Source of the DNA: AP-15 sp963845735
GTDB taxonomy: Bacteria > Pseudomonadota > Alphaproteobacteria > ATCC43930 > CGMCC-115725
NCBI GenBank assembly: GCA_963845735.1
Contig: CAWJTR010000018.1
Location: 186,001 to 250,000 of the forward strand
Direction: 5' to 3'
Length of the DNA stretch: 64,000 nucleotides
Below are positions 55,930 to 63,638 of the stretch, in pieces. The position numbers were made by a program, and so were the translations under genes. How positions within the stretch are numbered: the stretch's first letter is position 1; each line of letters begins with the position of its first letter. Below the pieces are notes generated by a model. That model worked only from the letters and a program-made list of their open reading frames with translations. It was not told where the DNA came from and did not search any database.

Positions 55930-56124
55930 ATGTCACAACACAAATTCCGCGTCGGGCAAGCAGTGGAGTTTTCTCCCGACCCGGGTGTCGATCGTCTGAG
56001 CAGAGGCCGCTATACGATCGTTCGTCTGCTCCCGCTGGAAGGAAACACGCCGCAATACCGGATCAAGAGCGCGGCCGACGGGCACGAGCGGATGGTCCGA
56101 GAGAGCCAAATAGGCCCCCGATAA
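55930..56124 (+). CDS. small conserved hypothetical protein
   Basis: 64 residues, soluble and basic: FRVGQAVEFSPDPGVDRLSR, then RGRYTIVRLLPLEGNTPQYR and a tail HERMVRESQIG. I recall very similar short proteins in many alphaproteobacteria, annotated as hypothetical; the pattern resembles a small SH3-like or KOW-like beta barrel. GGAGAAAGGC precedes the ATG at 55930. It lies 75 bases after the csp gene but beyond its hairpin. Confidence 0.72.
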   Translation: MSQHKFRVGQAVEFSPDPGVDRLSRGRYTIVRLLPLEGNTPQYRIKSAADGHERMVRESQIGPR

Positions 56125-56284
56125 TCTGGTTTCGGCGAAAGGTCATCTGGACGCTTATCTAAACGAGCGCCAAAGCACGCTGGCGGCTCGGCCTTCCTCG
56201 GCCTCAACCGATAAGGCGTCGCGACCGGTTTGGGGCAACTCTAGTAATTGGCACGCAGCTACGGTCCCGACTTGAGGGTGCCCG

Positions 56285-56467
56285 TCAACATTGATTAGGG
56301 CTATTGAGCTCGTGTGTCTGATCCCACTGAATGCTGGATAGAAAAGACAGCCAGCGATTTGTCTCTCGCAGGGCGTTTAGGACGGAAGTCACAAACCACA
56401 GGTTGAGGCAAAGTAGAGTCAGAGTACTTAGCTCGAACCAATGGATAATTATCCAGCGGATCGTCAT
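56285..56467 (-). CDS. small single-pass membrane protein, hypothetical
   Basis: 60 residues with one clear membrane helix (WFELSTLTLLCLNLWFVTSV) after a short aromatic start MTIRWIIIH, then a polar C-terminus (LNALRETNRWLSFLSSIQWD). No family recognised. The ATG at 56467 has GGAGTGGGAC directly before it, a good ribosome site. The DNA here is less GC-rich than its neighbours. Reality is uncertain because it is short and isolated, opposite in direction to the SDR gene. Confidence 0.45.
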   Translation of the reverse strand: MTIRWIIIHWFELSTLTLLCLNLWFVTSVLNALRETNRWLSFLSSIQWDQTHELNSPNQC

Positions 56468-56675
56468 GTCCCACTCCGTTGCAGTCGGTTGGCATCGCCG
56501 CGGGCAATGTCGAGGGAACGATAGGGGTTTTGCTCGACGCCGGCACACTGAGTTTTTCGCGTCGAGACCGCCGGGCTGCCCGATGGTGACGGTTTTCCCG
56601 GTTACAGAGGCTCAAAAACAGGGAATACTCTTCGACTTGCGGGGCGATCGTGCGGCGGTTCTGAGGGAGGGTTCG

Positions 56676-57500
56676 ATGCCGAGTTCTGCTCGAGTGGCGC
56701 TGATCACCGGGTGCGGCAAGCCCGTCGGCATCGGCAATTCGACGGCGCGGGCACTGGCTGCGGCCGGGGTGACAGTCGTCGTCGCCGACGTGGTCGCGAC
56801 GGGTGTGGCCAACGAGCACAATGTCCAAGGCGACATCGACGCGTCGTGGCGCGGGGTCGACGGTCTGGTCGAAGAACTCGTCCGCAGCGGGCGCACCGCG
56901 TCTTCGACCTTGGGTGACGTCAGCGTCGAGGCCGATGCCGGGCGCATGGTCGAGGACGTGCTGAGCCGCTACGGGCGGCTCGACATCCTCGTCAACAACG
57001 CCGGGGCGCCGCAGGGCGCCGATCGCAACGAGATCGAGAATGTGCCGATCGAGGCCTGGGAGCGCACGATGGCCGTCAATGCCCGCGGTTGCTTTCTGAT
57101 GTCGCGCGCCGCGGTTCCGGCGATGCGCAAGGCGCGCTGGGGCCGCATCGTCAGCGTGTCGTCGAAGGCGGCGTTCCGGCCCGGCCGCAACCGCGCGACC
57201 TATGCCGCCTCGAAGGCGGCGATCGTCGGCTTCACGAAATCTTTGGCTTTCGATCTGGCGCCGCTCGGGATCACCGTCAACGCTGTCTGTCCCGGCCCGA
57301 TCCGCACCTCGCGGGCAATCAGCACCAATCGGCGCGAATATGGCGACGACCTCGAAATCGGCTTTGCCGAACGGTCTAAGGCGATCCCGGTCGGGCGCTT
57401 CGGCAGCCCCGACGAGGTCGCGGCGATGATCGCCTTCCTCGCCTCCGACCAAGCCGCCTTCGTCACCGGCCAAGCGATCGGCATCGACGGCGGCTGGTGA
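56676..57500 (+). CDS. short-chain dehydrogenase/reductase (SDR)
   Basis: 274 residues. The cofactor motif is unusual, VALITGCGKPVGIGNSTARA, with a two-residue change from the common TGxxxGIG spacing. ILVNNAGAPQGADRNEIENV, VSVSSKAAFRPGRN and YAASKAAIVGFTKSLAFDLA carry the NNAG, the Ser and the Tyr-x3-Lys. It ends FVTGQAIGIDGGW. Substrate unknown. GAGGGAGGG precedes the ATG at 56676 closely. It is convergent with the MetE-like gene, ending 12 bases from it. Confidence 0.88.
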   Translation: MPSSARVALITGCGKPVGIGNSTARALAAAGVTVVVADVVATGVANEHNVQGDIDASWRGVDGLVEELVRSGRTASSTLGDVSVEADAGRMVEDVLSRYGRLDILVNNAGAPQGADRNEIENVPIEAWERTMAVNARGCFLMSRAAVPAMRKARWGRIVSVSSKAAFRPGRNRATYAASKAAIVGFTKSLAFDLAPLGITVNAVCPGPIRTSRAISTNRREYGDDLEIGFAERSKAIPVGRFGSPDEVAAMIAFLASDQAAFVTGQAIGIDGGW

Positions 57501-57512
57501 GGTGCATCGGCG

Positions 57513-58550
57513 CTAGCCGCCGGTCAGCTCGCGGCGAACGATGCGGGCGCCATCGGCCAATGCCCTGAGCTTGGCGAAGGCGAGGTCGCGCGGCAGGTAT
57601 TTCATGCCGCAATCGGGAGCCGGGATCAGCCGCTCGGCCGGGATATGCCGGAGCGCGGCGCGGATGCGGGCGGCAACGGTTTCGGGGGTTTCGGGCTGCG
57701 GGTCACCCATGCTGATGACCCCGAAGATGACGGTCTTGTCACCAAGGTGGTCGAGATTGCCGAGATCGAGGTTGGGCTGCGCCGCCTCGATCGAAATCTG
57801 CTGCGCCACCGTGGCAGTCAGTTCGGACAGAAACGAATAGCCGTTGGGCTTGTCGCGCGAGACATAGGCGTAACCGAAGCACAGATGTAGCGCGGTGGGG
57901 CCGGCGATGTCTTGCAATGCCCGGTTGATCGCCGGCAAGGCCAGCCGGCGCGCTTCCTCTGGCCGGGCCTGCAGCCAAGGCTCGTCGAGCTGGATTACAT
58001 CCGCCCCGGCCGCCTTCAGATCACGCACCTCGGCATTGACTGCCGCGGCATAATCCATGACCAGCTCTTCTTCGTCCTGGTAGAACTCGTTCTTGGCCTG
58101 ACGCGACATCGTGAACGGGCCGGGCAGCGTAATCTTGATCGGATGGTCCGTGCTGCGCCGCAGGAACTCGACATCGCGGACCTCGACCTGACGCAGCCGC
58201 CGGATCGGGCCGACAATGCGCGGCACGACAACGGTGCCGCTCGACCGCCCGCGCACCTCCGCCGGGTTGTCGAGATCGACCCCCGAAAGTGCGGTCGCAA
58301 AGCGGTTCGAATAGCTTTCGCGGCGGATCTCGCCATCGGTGATGATATCGATCCCGGCTTGCTCCATGTCGCGGATCGCCAGCCGGGTCGCATCGTCCTG
58401 CGCCTGTTCGAGCCACGGCTCGGACACGCGCCATAGCTCCTGCGCGCGCACCCGCACCGGCGGCAGATGGGTCAGCCGCTCGCGGTCGATCAGCCAGTCG
58501 GGCTGCGGATAGCTGCCGACCACGGTGGTCGGGAGAAGGGTTTCGGTCAT
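57513..58550 (-). CDS. MetE C-terminal-domain protein (cobalamin-independent methionine synthase family)
   Basis: 345 residues, corresponding to the C-terminal catalytic barrel of MetE without the N-terminal half. It begins LPTTVVGSYPQPDWLIDRER. The zinc ligands are visible: His and Cys in TALHLCFGYAYVSRD, Glu in ISIEAAQPNLDLG and Cys in RLIPAPDCGMKYLPR; the Asp for homocysteine is in ADVIQLDEPWLQ. Stand-alone versions of this length make methionine from other methyl donors or act in other methyl transfers. GAGGCGGCAAGG lies just before the ATG at 58550. It is not linked to other methionine genes here. Confidence 0.85.
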   Translation of the reverse strand: MTETLLPTTVVGSYPQPDWLIDRERLTHLPPVRVRAQELWRVSEPWLEQAQDDATRLAIRDMEQAGIDIITDGEIRRESYSNRFATALSGVDLDNPAEVRGRSSGTVVVPRIVGPIRRLRQVEVRDVEFLRRSTDHPIKITLPGPFTMSRQAKNEFYQDEEELVMDYAAAVNAEVRDLKAAGADVIQLDEPWLQARPEEARRLALPAINRALQDIAGPTALHLCFGYAYVSRDKPNGYSFLSELTATVAQQISIEAAQPNLDLGNLDHLGDKTVIFGVISMGDPQPETPETVAARIRAALRHIPAERLIPAPDCGMKYLPRDLAFAKLRALADGARIVRRELTGG

Positions 58551-58708
58551 CCTTGCCGCCTCATGCTGGGTGTGTTTTCCGTCGGCGATAGCCGAAGCCC
58601 GAGAATAGCGGTTTTCTCCTAGGCTATTGGACCTAGCCGCGCGCCCACAACGTACCTCGGTGTGCGGCTCTCGGTTGACAAAGGCCTCGATCGAGACCAG
58701 CAAAGGCG

Positions 58709-58972
58709 TTAGCCAGCGCGCCAAAGCGGCTCGAGAGCAGTTTCGACTCGCAGCCAGAGAATAGTCGGACCGTGAGGCGCACGTGAACGGCGGGCCGCGA
58801 AGTCCTCGTCTTTGGTAAGGATGGTCGCGCCTCCGGTGACGGCGTAATCCCACACCGCCGCGTCGCTGGCATTGCGTAAACCGACATCGACAACATGGCG
58901 CGCTTCGTGCCCTGCCCGGGCCGAGATAGTCTTGAGACCGGGAGGCAATTGCGCGTCGATCAGAATTTTCAG
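58709..58972 (-). CDS. DUF5615 toxin-like PIN-fold protein
   Basis: 87 residues. After KILIDAQLPPGLKTI the sequence continues EARHVVDVGLRNASDAAVWD, ATILTKDEDFAARRS and a C-terminal LWLRVETALEPLW. These carry the acidic residues of the Mut7-C/PIN-like fold of DUF5615 proteins, which are toxins of type II modules and thought to cut RNA. The natural start (M)KILID falls on a CTG codon at 58972 that overlaps the antitoxin stop (CTGA), so it either uses this weak start or the base is an error for ATG or GTG. The usual longer tail is short. It is coupled to the antitoxin gene just upstream. Confidence 0.72.
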   Translation of the reverse strand: MKILIDAQLPPGLKTISARAGHEARHVVDVGLRNASDAAVWDYAVTGGATILTKDEDFAARRSRAPHGPTILWLRVETALEPLWRAG

Positions 58973-59202
58973 CGAGTTGCGGCGACCAGAATCGGATGGT
59001 TCGCCGCTTCCGCGGCGAGCGCAAGAGCAGCCGGATATCCGCCTCTCAAGATCCGCCTCTCAAGATACGGAAAATCGGAGAGGATCTCCGCCTCGCTGAC
59101 CCCGCCAGCAAGCAGATCCAGGACGTCTTTAACCCGAATCCGCATACCCCGGATGCACGGGCGGCCGCCACATTGGTCGGGATCGAACGTTATGCGATCC
59201 AT
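58969..59202 (-). CDS. DUF433 antitoxin
   Basis: 77 residues of the DUF433 family, DNA-binding antitoxins of type II modules paired with DUF5615 toxins. The start ITFDPDQCGGRPCIRGMRIR is the family signature, then VKDVLDLLAGGVSEAEILSD and FPYLE. The expected helix after PYLE (EDIRAAL-like) is replaced by RRILRGGYPA because of a 14-base tandem duplication at 59039-59066. The frame recovers to ALALAAEAANHPILVAA. The stop overlaps the toxin start. Whether the altered antitoxin still binds its toxin is open. Confidence 0.8.
   Translation of the reverse strand: MDRITFDPDQCGGRPCIRGMRIRVKDVLDLLAGGVSEAEILSDFPYLERRILRGGYPAALALAAEAANHPILVAATR
59039..59066. repeat. 14-base tandem duplication in the DUF433 gene
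   Basis: Two exact copies of CCGCCTCTCAAGAT (59039-59052 and 59053-59066) lie end to end inside the antitoxin gene. Together with at least one single-base change, they keep the frame open but alter about six residues. Confidence 0.9.
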
Positions 59203-59386
59203 GTCGCAAACCTAAACTTCACGGGCGGATCAGTAAAGACTGCAAGGTTTCGTCGCCAACCCATGCCCCCAGTGCAATGGCACATCGAAAATGGAAAAAC
59301 CAGAGACGATGGGGAGTGTCGCCACCTGCCGTCGTACCTTCGCGGGCTTAAATTCGGCAAACAAGCCAGAAAACGCCAGTGGCGGC

Positions 59387-60133
59387 TCAGGCGGCCGCGC
59401 GGACCGGCGGCGCGTTCGCGCCTCGCTCGGCGCGGATCGCCGCGAGCACTTTCGGGTAATAGACCGGCGGGATGACGCCATACCGCGCGCGGATCGTCTC
59501 GACCGGCTCGGCCAGCAGGTTCTCCCAGTCGGCCGCGAACAACCATTCCGACTGCCGGCCATGGCGATAGCCTTCGAACACTGCCCGCCGCACCGCATGG
59601 CCCGGACGCGCGCGAGAAATCCGCTGCGAGGCGACGATCGCGATCAGCGCGAAACCCTTCAGCCCGGTCTGCGCGAACGAGAACGCGGTCAGGCAGGCTT
59701 CGCCGAGCGGGTCGCGGCCGTAGCCGGTGACGATGTGCAGCAAATCGTGCATCTCGCGGCTGCGCTCGCGGAACAGGGTCATGTCCTCGCCTGCCGGCAA
59801 TTTTTCGCGGAATTGCGAGGCTTCGACCAGCCCTTCGGCCGACAGGTTTTCCGCCGCCATGAATTCATAGTACGAACGCCCGAGCGTGCCGGGCGGGAGC
59901 GCCGCAAGACTTTTCCGGTCGCTCAGCCGATCGAATAGCTGGCGGCGCTCGGCGAGTACCGCCCGGCCGGTCTCGGTCTGGCGGAAACGCGCGAACTGGC
60001 GCAGGGAGGTCTTGCCGCGCAGTGCGTCCATAAGCAAAAACACTTGGCGCGTGTCCTCGCGATCGCGCATCAGGCCGCGCATCGCGCGGAAGGCGGCGAT
60101 TGGGTGGAGGCGGGTGCTGGTGGTTTGCGGCAT
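59387..60133 (-). CDS. coq4: Coq4 family protein (ubiquinone biosynthesis)
   Basis: 248 residues. The Coq4 metal-binding motif is present as REMHDLLHIVTGYGRDPLGE (HDxxH, then a glutamate about 11 residues on), followed by ACLTAFSFAQTGLKGFALIA and the C-terminal WENLLAEPVETIRARYGV. Coq4 acts on the aromatic ring of the ubiquinone precursor (removal and oxidation at C1) at the membrane. The ATG at 60133 is chosen because GAGGA lies about eight bases upstream; a longer reading from 60160 is less favoured. It is divergent from a TetR gene across a 93-base gap that holds a promoter and candidate operator. Confidence 0.88.
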   Translation of the reverse strand: MPQTTSTRLHPIAAFRAMRGLMRDREDTRQVFLLMDALRGKTSLRQFARFRQTETGRAVLAERRQLFDRLSDRKSLAALPPGTLGRSYYEFMAAENLSAEGLVEASQFREKLPAGEDMTLFRERSREMHDLLHIVTGYGRDPLGEACLTAFSFAQTGLKGFALIAIVASQRISRARPGHAVRRAVFEGYRHGRQSEWLFAADWENLLAEPVETIRARYGVIPPVYYPKVLAAIRAERGANAPPVRAAA

Positions 60134-60164
60134 AGCTTGATCCTCACGTGAGGTCGACATCGGC

Positions 60165-60192
60165 AGATTAGCCTTGCTGACAATTATGTCAA
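60165..60192 (-). promoter_or_regulatory. candidate sigma-70 promoter of coq4
   Basis: Read on the minus strand, TTGACA (60192-60187), a 16-base spacer and TAATCT (60170-60165) form a near-consensus promoter about 30 bases before the coq4 ATG. Confidence 0.5.
60178..60191. promoter_or_regulatory. candidate TetR operator
   Basis: Inverted repeat TGACA-ATTA-TGTCA between the divergent coq4 and TetR genes. It overlaps the -35 box of the coq4 promoter, a position where bound repressor would block transcription. Symmetry and location only; the TetR protein next door is the natural candidate. Confidence 0.45.
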
Positions 60193-60226
60193 TATAAAAT
60201 CGGACACCGAGGGGAAACATCGGGCG

Positions 60227-60841
60227 ATGGCCGAGACGGTCAAGCGGGTCCGCCGGACGCCGGACGAGACCCGGCGGCTGATCCTCGATGCGGCGCAGGC
60301 GGCGATCGCCCGCACCGGGCCCGAAGGGCTGCGGCTGCACGACATCGCCGCCGCCGCCGGCATCTCGCATCCGCTGATCCTGCACCATTTCGGTAGCCGA
60401 GCCGGCTTGGTGCGCGCGCTGACCCGCGAGGCGATCGCCGAATTCAAGGATAAACTGGTCGCCGCGATGACCGAACGCGACTACTCGATCGAACAGCAGC
60501 TCGACCGGGTGTTCGATGCCTTCCGCAACGGGCTGGGGCAGCGCCTGGCATGGCTGGCCACCGTCGATCCCGACGATGACCAGAGCGGCGCGACGATGAT
60601 CCAGCGCGAGATCGCCGACCACCTGCACGCCCGCCGGGTTGCCACGGCGCCGCCGGGCATTACGGTGGCGCGGGAGGACAGCCAATTTCTGGTCTACCTG
60701 ATCGCCACCGCCGCGCTCGGCGACGCGATTTACGGCGCCCAGTTCCGCCGCAGCGCCGGGCTCGAGGAAGGACCCGAGACCGACAGCCGGTTCCGCGCCT
60801 GGCTCGCCGCGCTGATACGGGGTCGCACCCCGCCCCCCTAA
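60227..60841 (+). CDS. TetR-family transcriptional regulator
   Basis: 204 residues. The helix-turn-helix spans residues about 15-60: RRLILDAAQAAIARTGPEGL followed by RLHDIAAAAGISHPLILHHF and GSRAGLVRALTREAI. The remaining helical ligand-binding domain is not assignable to a known inducer. It is divergent from coq4 and probably controls that gene and itself through the TGACA/TGTCA repeat; this is inferred from placement. The ATG at 60227 follows a GAGGGG stretch at longer than normal spacing. Confidence 0.9.
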   Translation: MAETVKRVRRTPDETRRLILDAAQAAIARTGPEGLRLHDIAAAAGISHPLILHHFGSRAGLVRALTREAIAEFKDKLVAAMTERDYSIEQQLDRVFDAFRNGLGQRLAWLATVDPDDDQSGATMIQREIADHLHARRVATAPPGITVAREDSQFLVYLIATAALGDAIYGAQFRRSAGLEEGPETDSRFRAWLAALIRGRTPPP

Positions 60842-61034
60842 CTCGTGTCATCGCAAGAGATTTGAATTCATCGGCCAGTGCGTCGGGCGCGAACCGGCCG
60901 CCGACTTCCCAACCGAGATCGCCAAGCGATTGACGACATTGCTTGGCAAGCTGTCCTCGAATGAACGGCGCTTTCGGGTTTTCACTCCGGCTGCGCCGCC
61001 GCATAGTGAGGCGCATCCAAGATGGAGGAACCAC

Positions 61035-61436
61035 ATGGCTGACGATGGCGGGCAAGGCGAATTGTTCGACAAGGGTCTGGCGATGCGGCGGGCGGTGCTC
61101 GGCGCCGAATATGTCGACCGCTCGATCGCCAATGCCGACGCGTTCACCCAGCCCTTTCAAAAGCTCGTCACCGAATGGTGCTGGGGCGAGGTGTGGAACC
61201 GGCCCGGGCTCGACAAGAAGACCCGCAGTATCATCAATCTGGCGATGCTGACCGCGCTCAACCGGCCGAACGAGGTGCGACTGCATGTGCGCGGCGCGCT
61301 CAACAACGGCGTCACTCGCGAAGAAATTCAGGAGGTGTTGCTGCACACGACGGTCTATTGCGGCGTCCCGGCGGCGCTCGAAAGCTTCCGCATCGCGGCC
61401 GAAGTGCTGAAGGAAGAGGACGCCAAAAAGCGGTGA
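61035..61436 (+). CDS. carboxymuconolactone decarboxylase family protein
   Basis: 133 residues, all-helical AhpD-like fold of the carboxymuconolactone decarboxylase family. FTQPFQKLVTEWCWGEVWNR, TRSIINLAMLTALNRPNEVR and LHVRGALNNGVTREEIQEVL follow the gamma-CMD pattern, then YCGVPAALESFRIAAEVLKE. There is no CxxC as in AhpD, which favours the decarboxylase branch over the peroxidase-reductase branch. In beta-ketoadipate breakdown PcaC converts 4-carboxymuconolactone, but no other pca genes are seen here. GGAGG precedes the ATG at 61035. The stop overlaps the GTG start of the MFS carrier. Confidence 0.85.
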   Translation: MADDGGQGELFDKGLAMRRAVLGAEYVDRSIANADAFTQPFQKLVTEWCWGEVWNRPGLDKKTRSIINLAMLTALNRPNEVRLHVRGALNNGVTREEIQEVLLHTTVYCGVPAALESFRIAAEVLKEEDAKKR

Positions 61437-62749
61437 TACGGGTCCGCCCGACGCGCAAGACCCTGACCGTCGCGGCGCTCGGAACAACGCAGACCCTGGC
61501 CTGGGCGTCGAGTTATTACCTGCCGGCGATCTTGGCAGGGCCGATCGCGGCCGGGCTGCACGTATCGAAATCGCTGTTCTTCGCGTTTTTTTCCGCATCC
61601 CTGCTTCTGCAGGCGGCACTCGGGCCGGCGATCGGGCGGGCAATCGACCGCAGCGGCGGGCGCGGCGTGTTGATGTTGTCGAACCTAGTCCTCGCGGCCG
61701 GGCTCGCCTGGCTGGGCATCGCAAGTGGTGTGATCGCTCTGGCCGGCGCCTGGGCGGTGCTTGGTTTCGGCATGGCGCTGGGGCTTTACGACCCGGCCTT
61801 TGCCGCGCTGACCGCGATTTATGGCCGCGAGGCGCGCAGCGCGATTACCGGCATCACCCTGATCGCCGGGTTCGCCAGCACGGTCGGCTGGCCACTCTCG
61901 GCCTGGCTCAACGGCAGCTTCGGCTGGCGTGGCGCCTGTTTTGGCTGGGCGGCGCTTAATCTTTTGGTCTGTTTGCCGATCAACCGGTTTCTGATCCCAA
62001 AACCGGCCGCCCCGGCGCCGATCGCCGCGCCGCAACCGCTCGCACCGGTGCCGTCTAATGGTATGATAGTGCTAGCGTTTGTCTTCGGCGCGGTGGGCTT
62101 CGTGACCGGCGCGATGGCGGCGCATTTGCCATATCTGCTGGAAATGGTGGGCGCGTCGGCGACCGCGGCGATCGCCGCTTCGGCCTTGATGGGGCCGGCG
62201 CAGGTCGCAGCCCGGCTGTTCGAGTTCGGCGTCCTGAAGCGGCTGCATCCGCTGGTCTCGACCCGGATAGCGCTGGTATTGCACCCGCTCGGCGCGGCGT
62301 TGTTGGGCGTGTTCGGCGCCCCGGCGGCGGCGGCTTTTGCGATGCTGCATGGCGGCGGCAACGGATTGCTGACGATCTCGCGCGGGACCCTGCCCCTGGC
62401 GCTCTATGGCCCAGTCGGCTACGGCCGGCGTACCGGCATCATTGTCGCCCCGGCTCGGGTGACGACCGCCGCGGCCCCGTTGCTCTTCGGCCTGTTGATG
62501 AGCCGCATGGGACTCGGCGCGCTGGTGGTTTCGGCCGGGCTCAGCCTTGCCGCCCTGGGCGCGCTGTCATTGCTGCGGATACAGCCGGAAGCGGCAGGCC
62601 TGTGCGGGGCAGTTAGCACGGGAGCCTGCCAAATGACGAGTGATCGAGTTCCTTTCCTCGAAACCGATACGCATGCTCGCCGCGCCGATCTTTCGTCGGG
62701 GTGCTGCTTTGTTTGGCATCGGTCATTAAGCCTTCGGCTTTCCGGATAA
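61433..62749 (+). CDS. MFS transporter
   Basis: 438 residues in the open frame, about twelve membrane helices. AVAALGTTQTLAWASSYYLP-like opening (TVAALGTTQTLAWASSYYLP), LGPAIGRAIDRSGGRGVLML as loop 2-3, and RTGIIVAPARVTTAAAPLLF in the second half are seen. The GTG start at 61433 overlaps the preceding stop (GTGA), so it is translationally coupled to the decarboxylase-family gene. After SLLRIQPEAAGLCG the last 50 residues do not look like a carrier tail, so the natural end may be near 62600 and the extension may come from a frame error. The substrate is probably an organic or aromatic acid, by association. Confidence 0.8.
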   Translation: MIRVRPTRKTLTVAALGTTQTLAWASSYYLPAILAGPIAAGLHVSKSLFFAFFSASLLLQAALGPAIGRAIDRSGGRGVLMLSNLVLAAGLAWLGIASGVIALAGAWAVLGFGMALGLYDPAFAALTAIYGREARSAITGITLIAGFASTVGWPLSAWLNGSFGWRGACFGWAALNLLVCLPINRFLIPKPAAPAPIAAPQPLAPVPSNGMIVLAFVFGAVGFVTGAMAAHLPYLLEMVGASATAAIAASALMGPAQVAARLFEFGVLKRLHPLVSTRIALVLHPLGAALLGVFGAPAAAAFAMLHGGGNGLLTISRGTLPLALYGPVGYGRRTGIIVAPARVTTAAAPLLFGLLMSRMGLGALVVSAGLSLAALGALSLLRIQPEAAGLCGAVSTGACQMTSDRVPFLETDTHARRADLSSGCCFVWHRSLSLRLSG

Positions 62750-63629
62750 GCTGGAAGGCGGTCTCGTATCGGTTCTGCTGCTCGCCAGTCTCGCTCCGGT
62801 CGCGCTGTTGCTGGTTGACGCGCTGGTCGGGGGCGGCGCAACAATCGAGTATTTGGGCATCAAGCTCGCGCTCGGCAGCGGAGCGAATATCCCGGCATCG
62901 GTCGCGGTGCCGACCAATATCGGCGTCCCTGCCCAACCAGTGAGCGACAGCAGCACCGGGCAGATTTAGGATGCTCTTCGCGCGGCGGTGAGCAAGGATG
63001 TGGCGATCGTGACCTCGAAAGAGGCAGGGCGTGGTGGCCGACCGGCCTGCTCGTTCTGTTCGCTGGTGCCGAGCGCAACGGGCGACCCCCGGGATCGTGT
63101 TCCTCGCCACTGCCGGCGGCGCGCCCGGTCGCTTTCAGGGCTGGGGTCGTCCTGCGGATTTGTTGCCCGCATTGCTCGATGCCAATCCCAAATACCAGCT
63201 TTGTTACGCTCGGGCGAAAGCTGCGGCAGCACAATGGGCGCTGGTCGATACGACCGAGACACCCGCACCGCCACCCATACAACCTTGGATGAGCAGGCTC
63301 GCAACCCAGCACCCCTCGATGGCGTTCGACCCCGGATCGGGTCTGCCTAACCATTTGCCTTTGAGCAGTTCTTCGCCAACGAGCTGGGAAAAAACGAGGT
63401 CGAAATGGTGACGGGAGGTGGTTGGGTCAGCGCCGTTCGCCTGAAGGAACTGCTCATGCCGGTGTTGTACGAGGAGCGCATCGAGGATGATTGGTCGGAG
63501 GACCAAAAGGTTGCCGGTTTCCTGGGGGCAGCAGGGCGTTATGTCGCGATTACGCGGGGCGGGGTATACCAGCGACTGCTCGAGAAGGACGCCGGAATGG
63601 CCGCACTTGTGCAAACGCGCTCGAAGTAA
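62701..63629 (+). pseudogene. broken gene for a membrane-anchored hypothetical protein
   Basis: Pieces of one protein in changing frames. After a start region VIKPSAF, a membrane helix (GLVSVLLLASLAPVALLLVD) leads to NIGVPAQPVSDSSTGQI, an in-frame TAG at 62968-62970, then DALRAAVSKDVAIV. After further changes come RAWWPTGLLVL and IVFLATAGGAPGRFQGWGRP, DLLPALLDANPKYQLCYARA, PWMSRLATQHPSMAFDPGSG, and the end from VSAVRLKELLMPVLYEERIE to GMAALVQTRSK. At least four frame changes plus a nonsense codon make it more damaged than its neighbours. I have seen similar proteins in Rhizobiales but know no function. It ends 9 bases before kdpD. Confidence 0.65.
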
Positions 63630-63638
63630 ACTCTACTG

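Noticed and set aside
59030..59070. 14-base tandem repeat as a mobile-element footprint
   Set aside because: No inverted repeats or transposase are nearby; a simple slippage duplication is enough.
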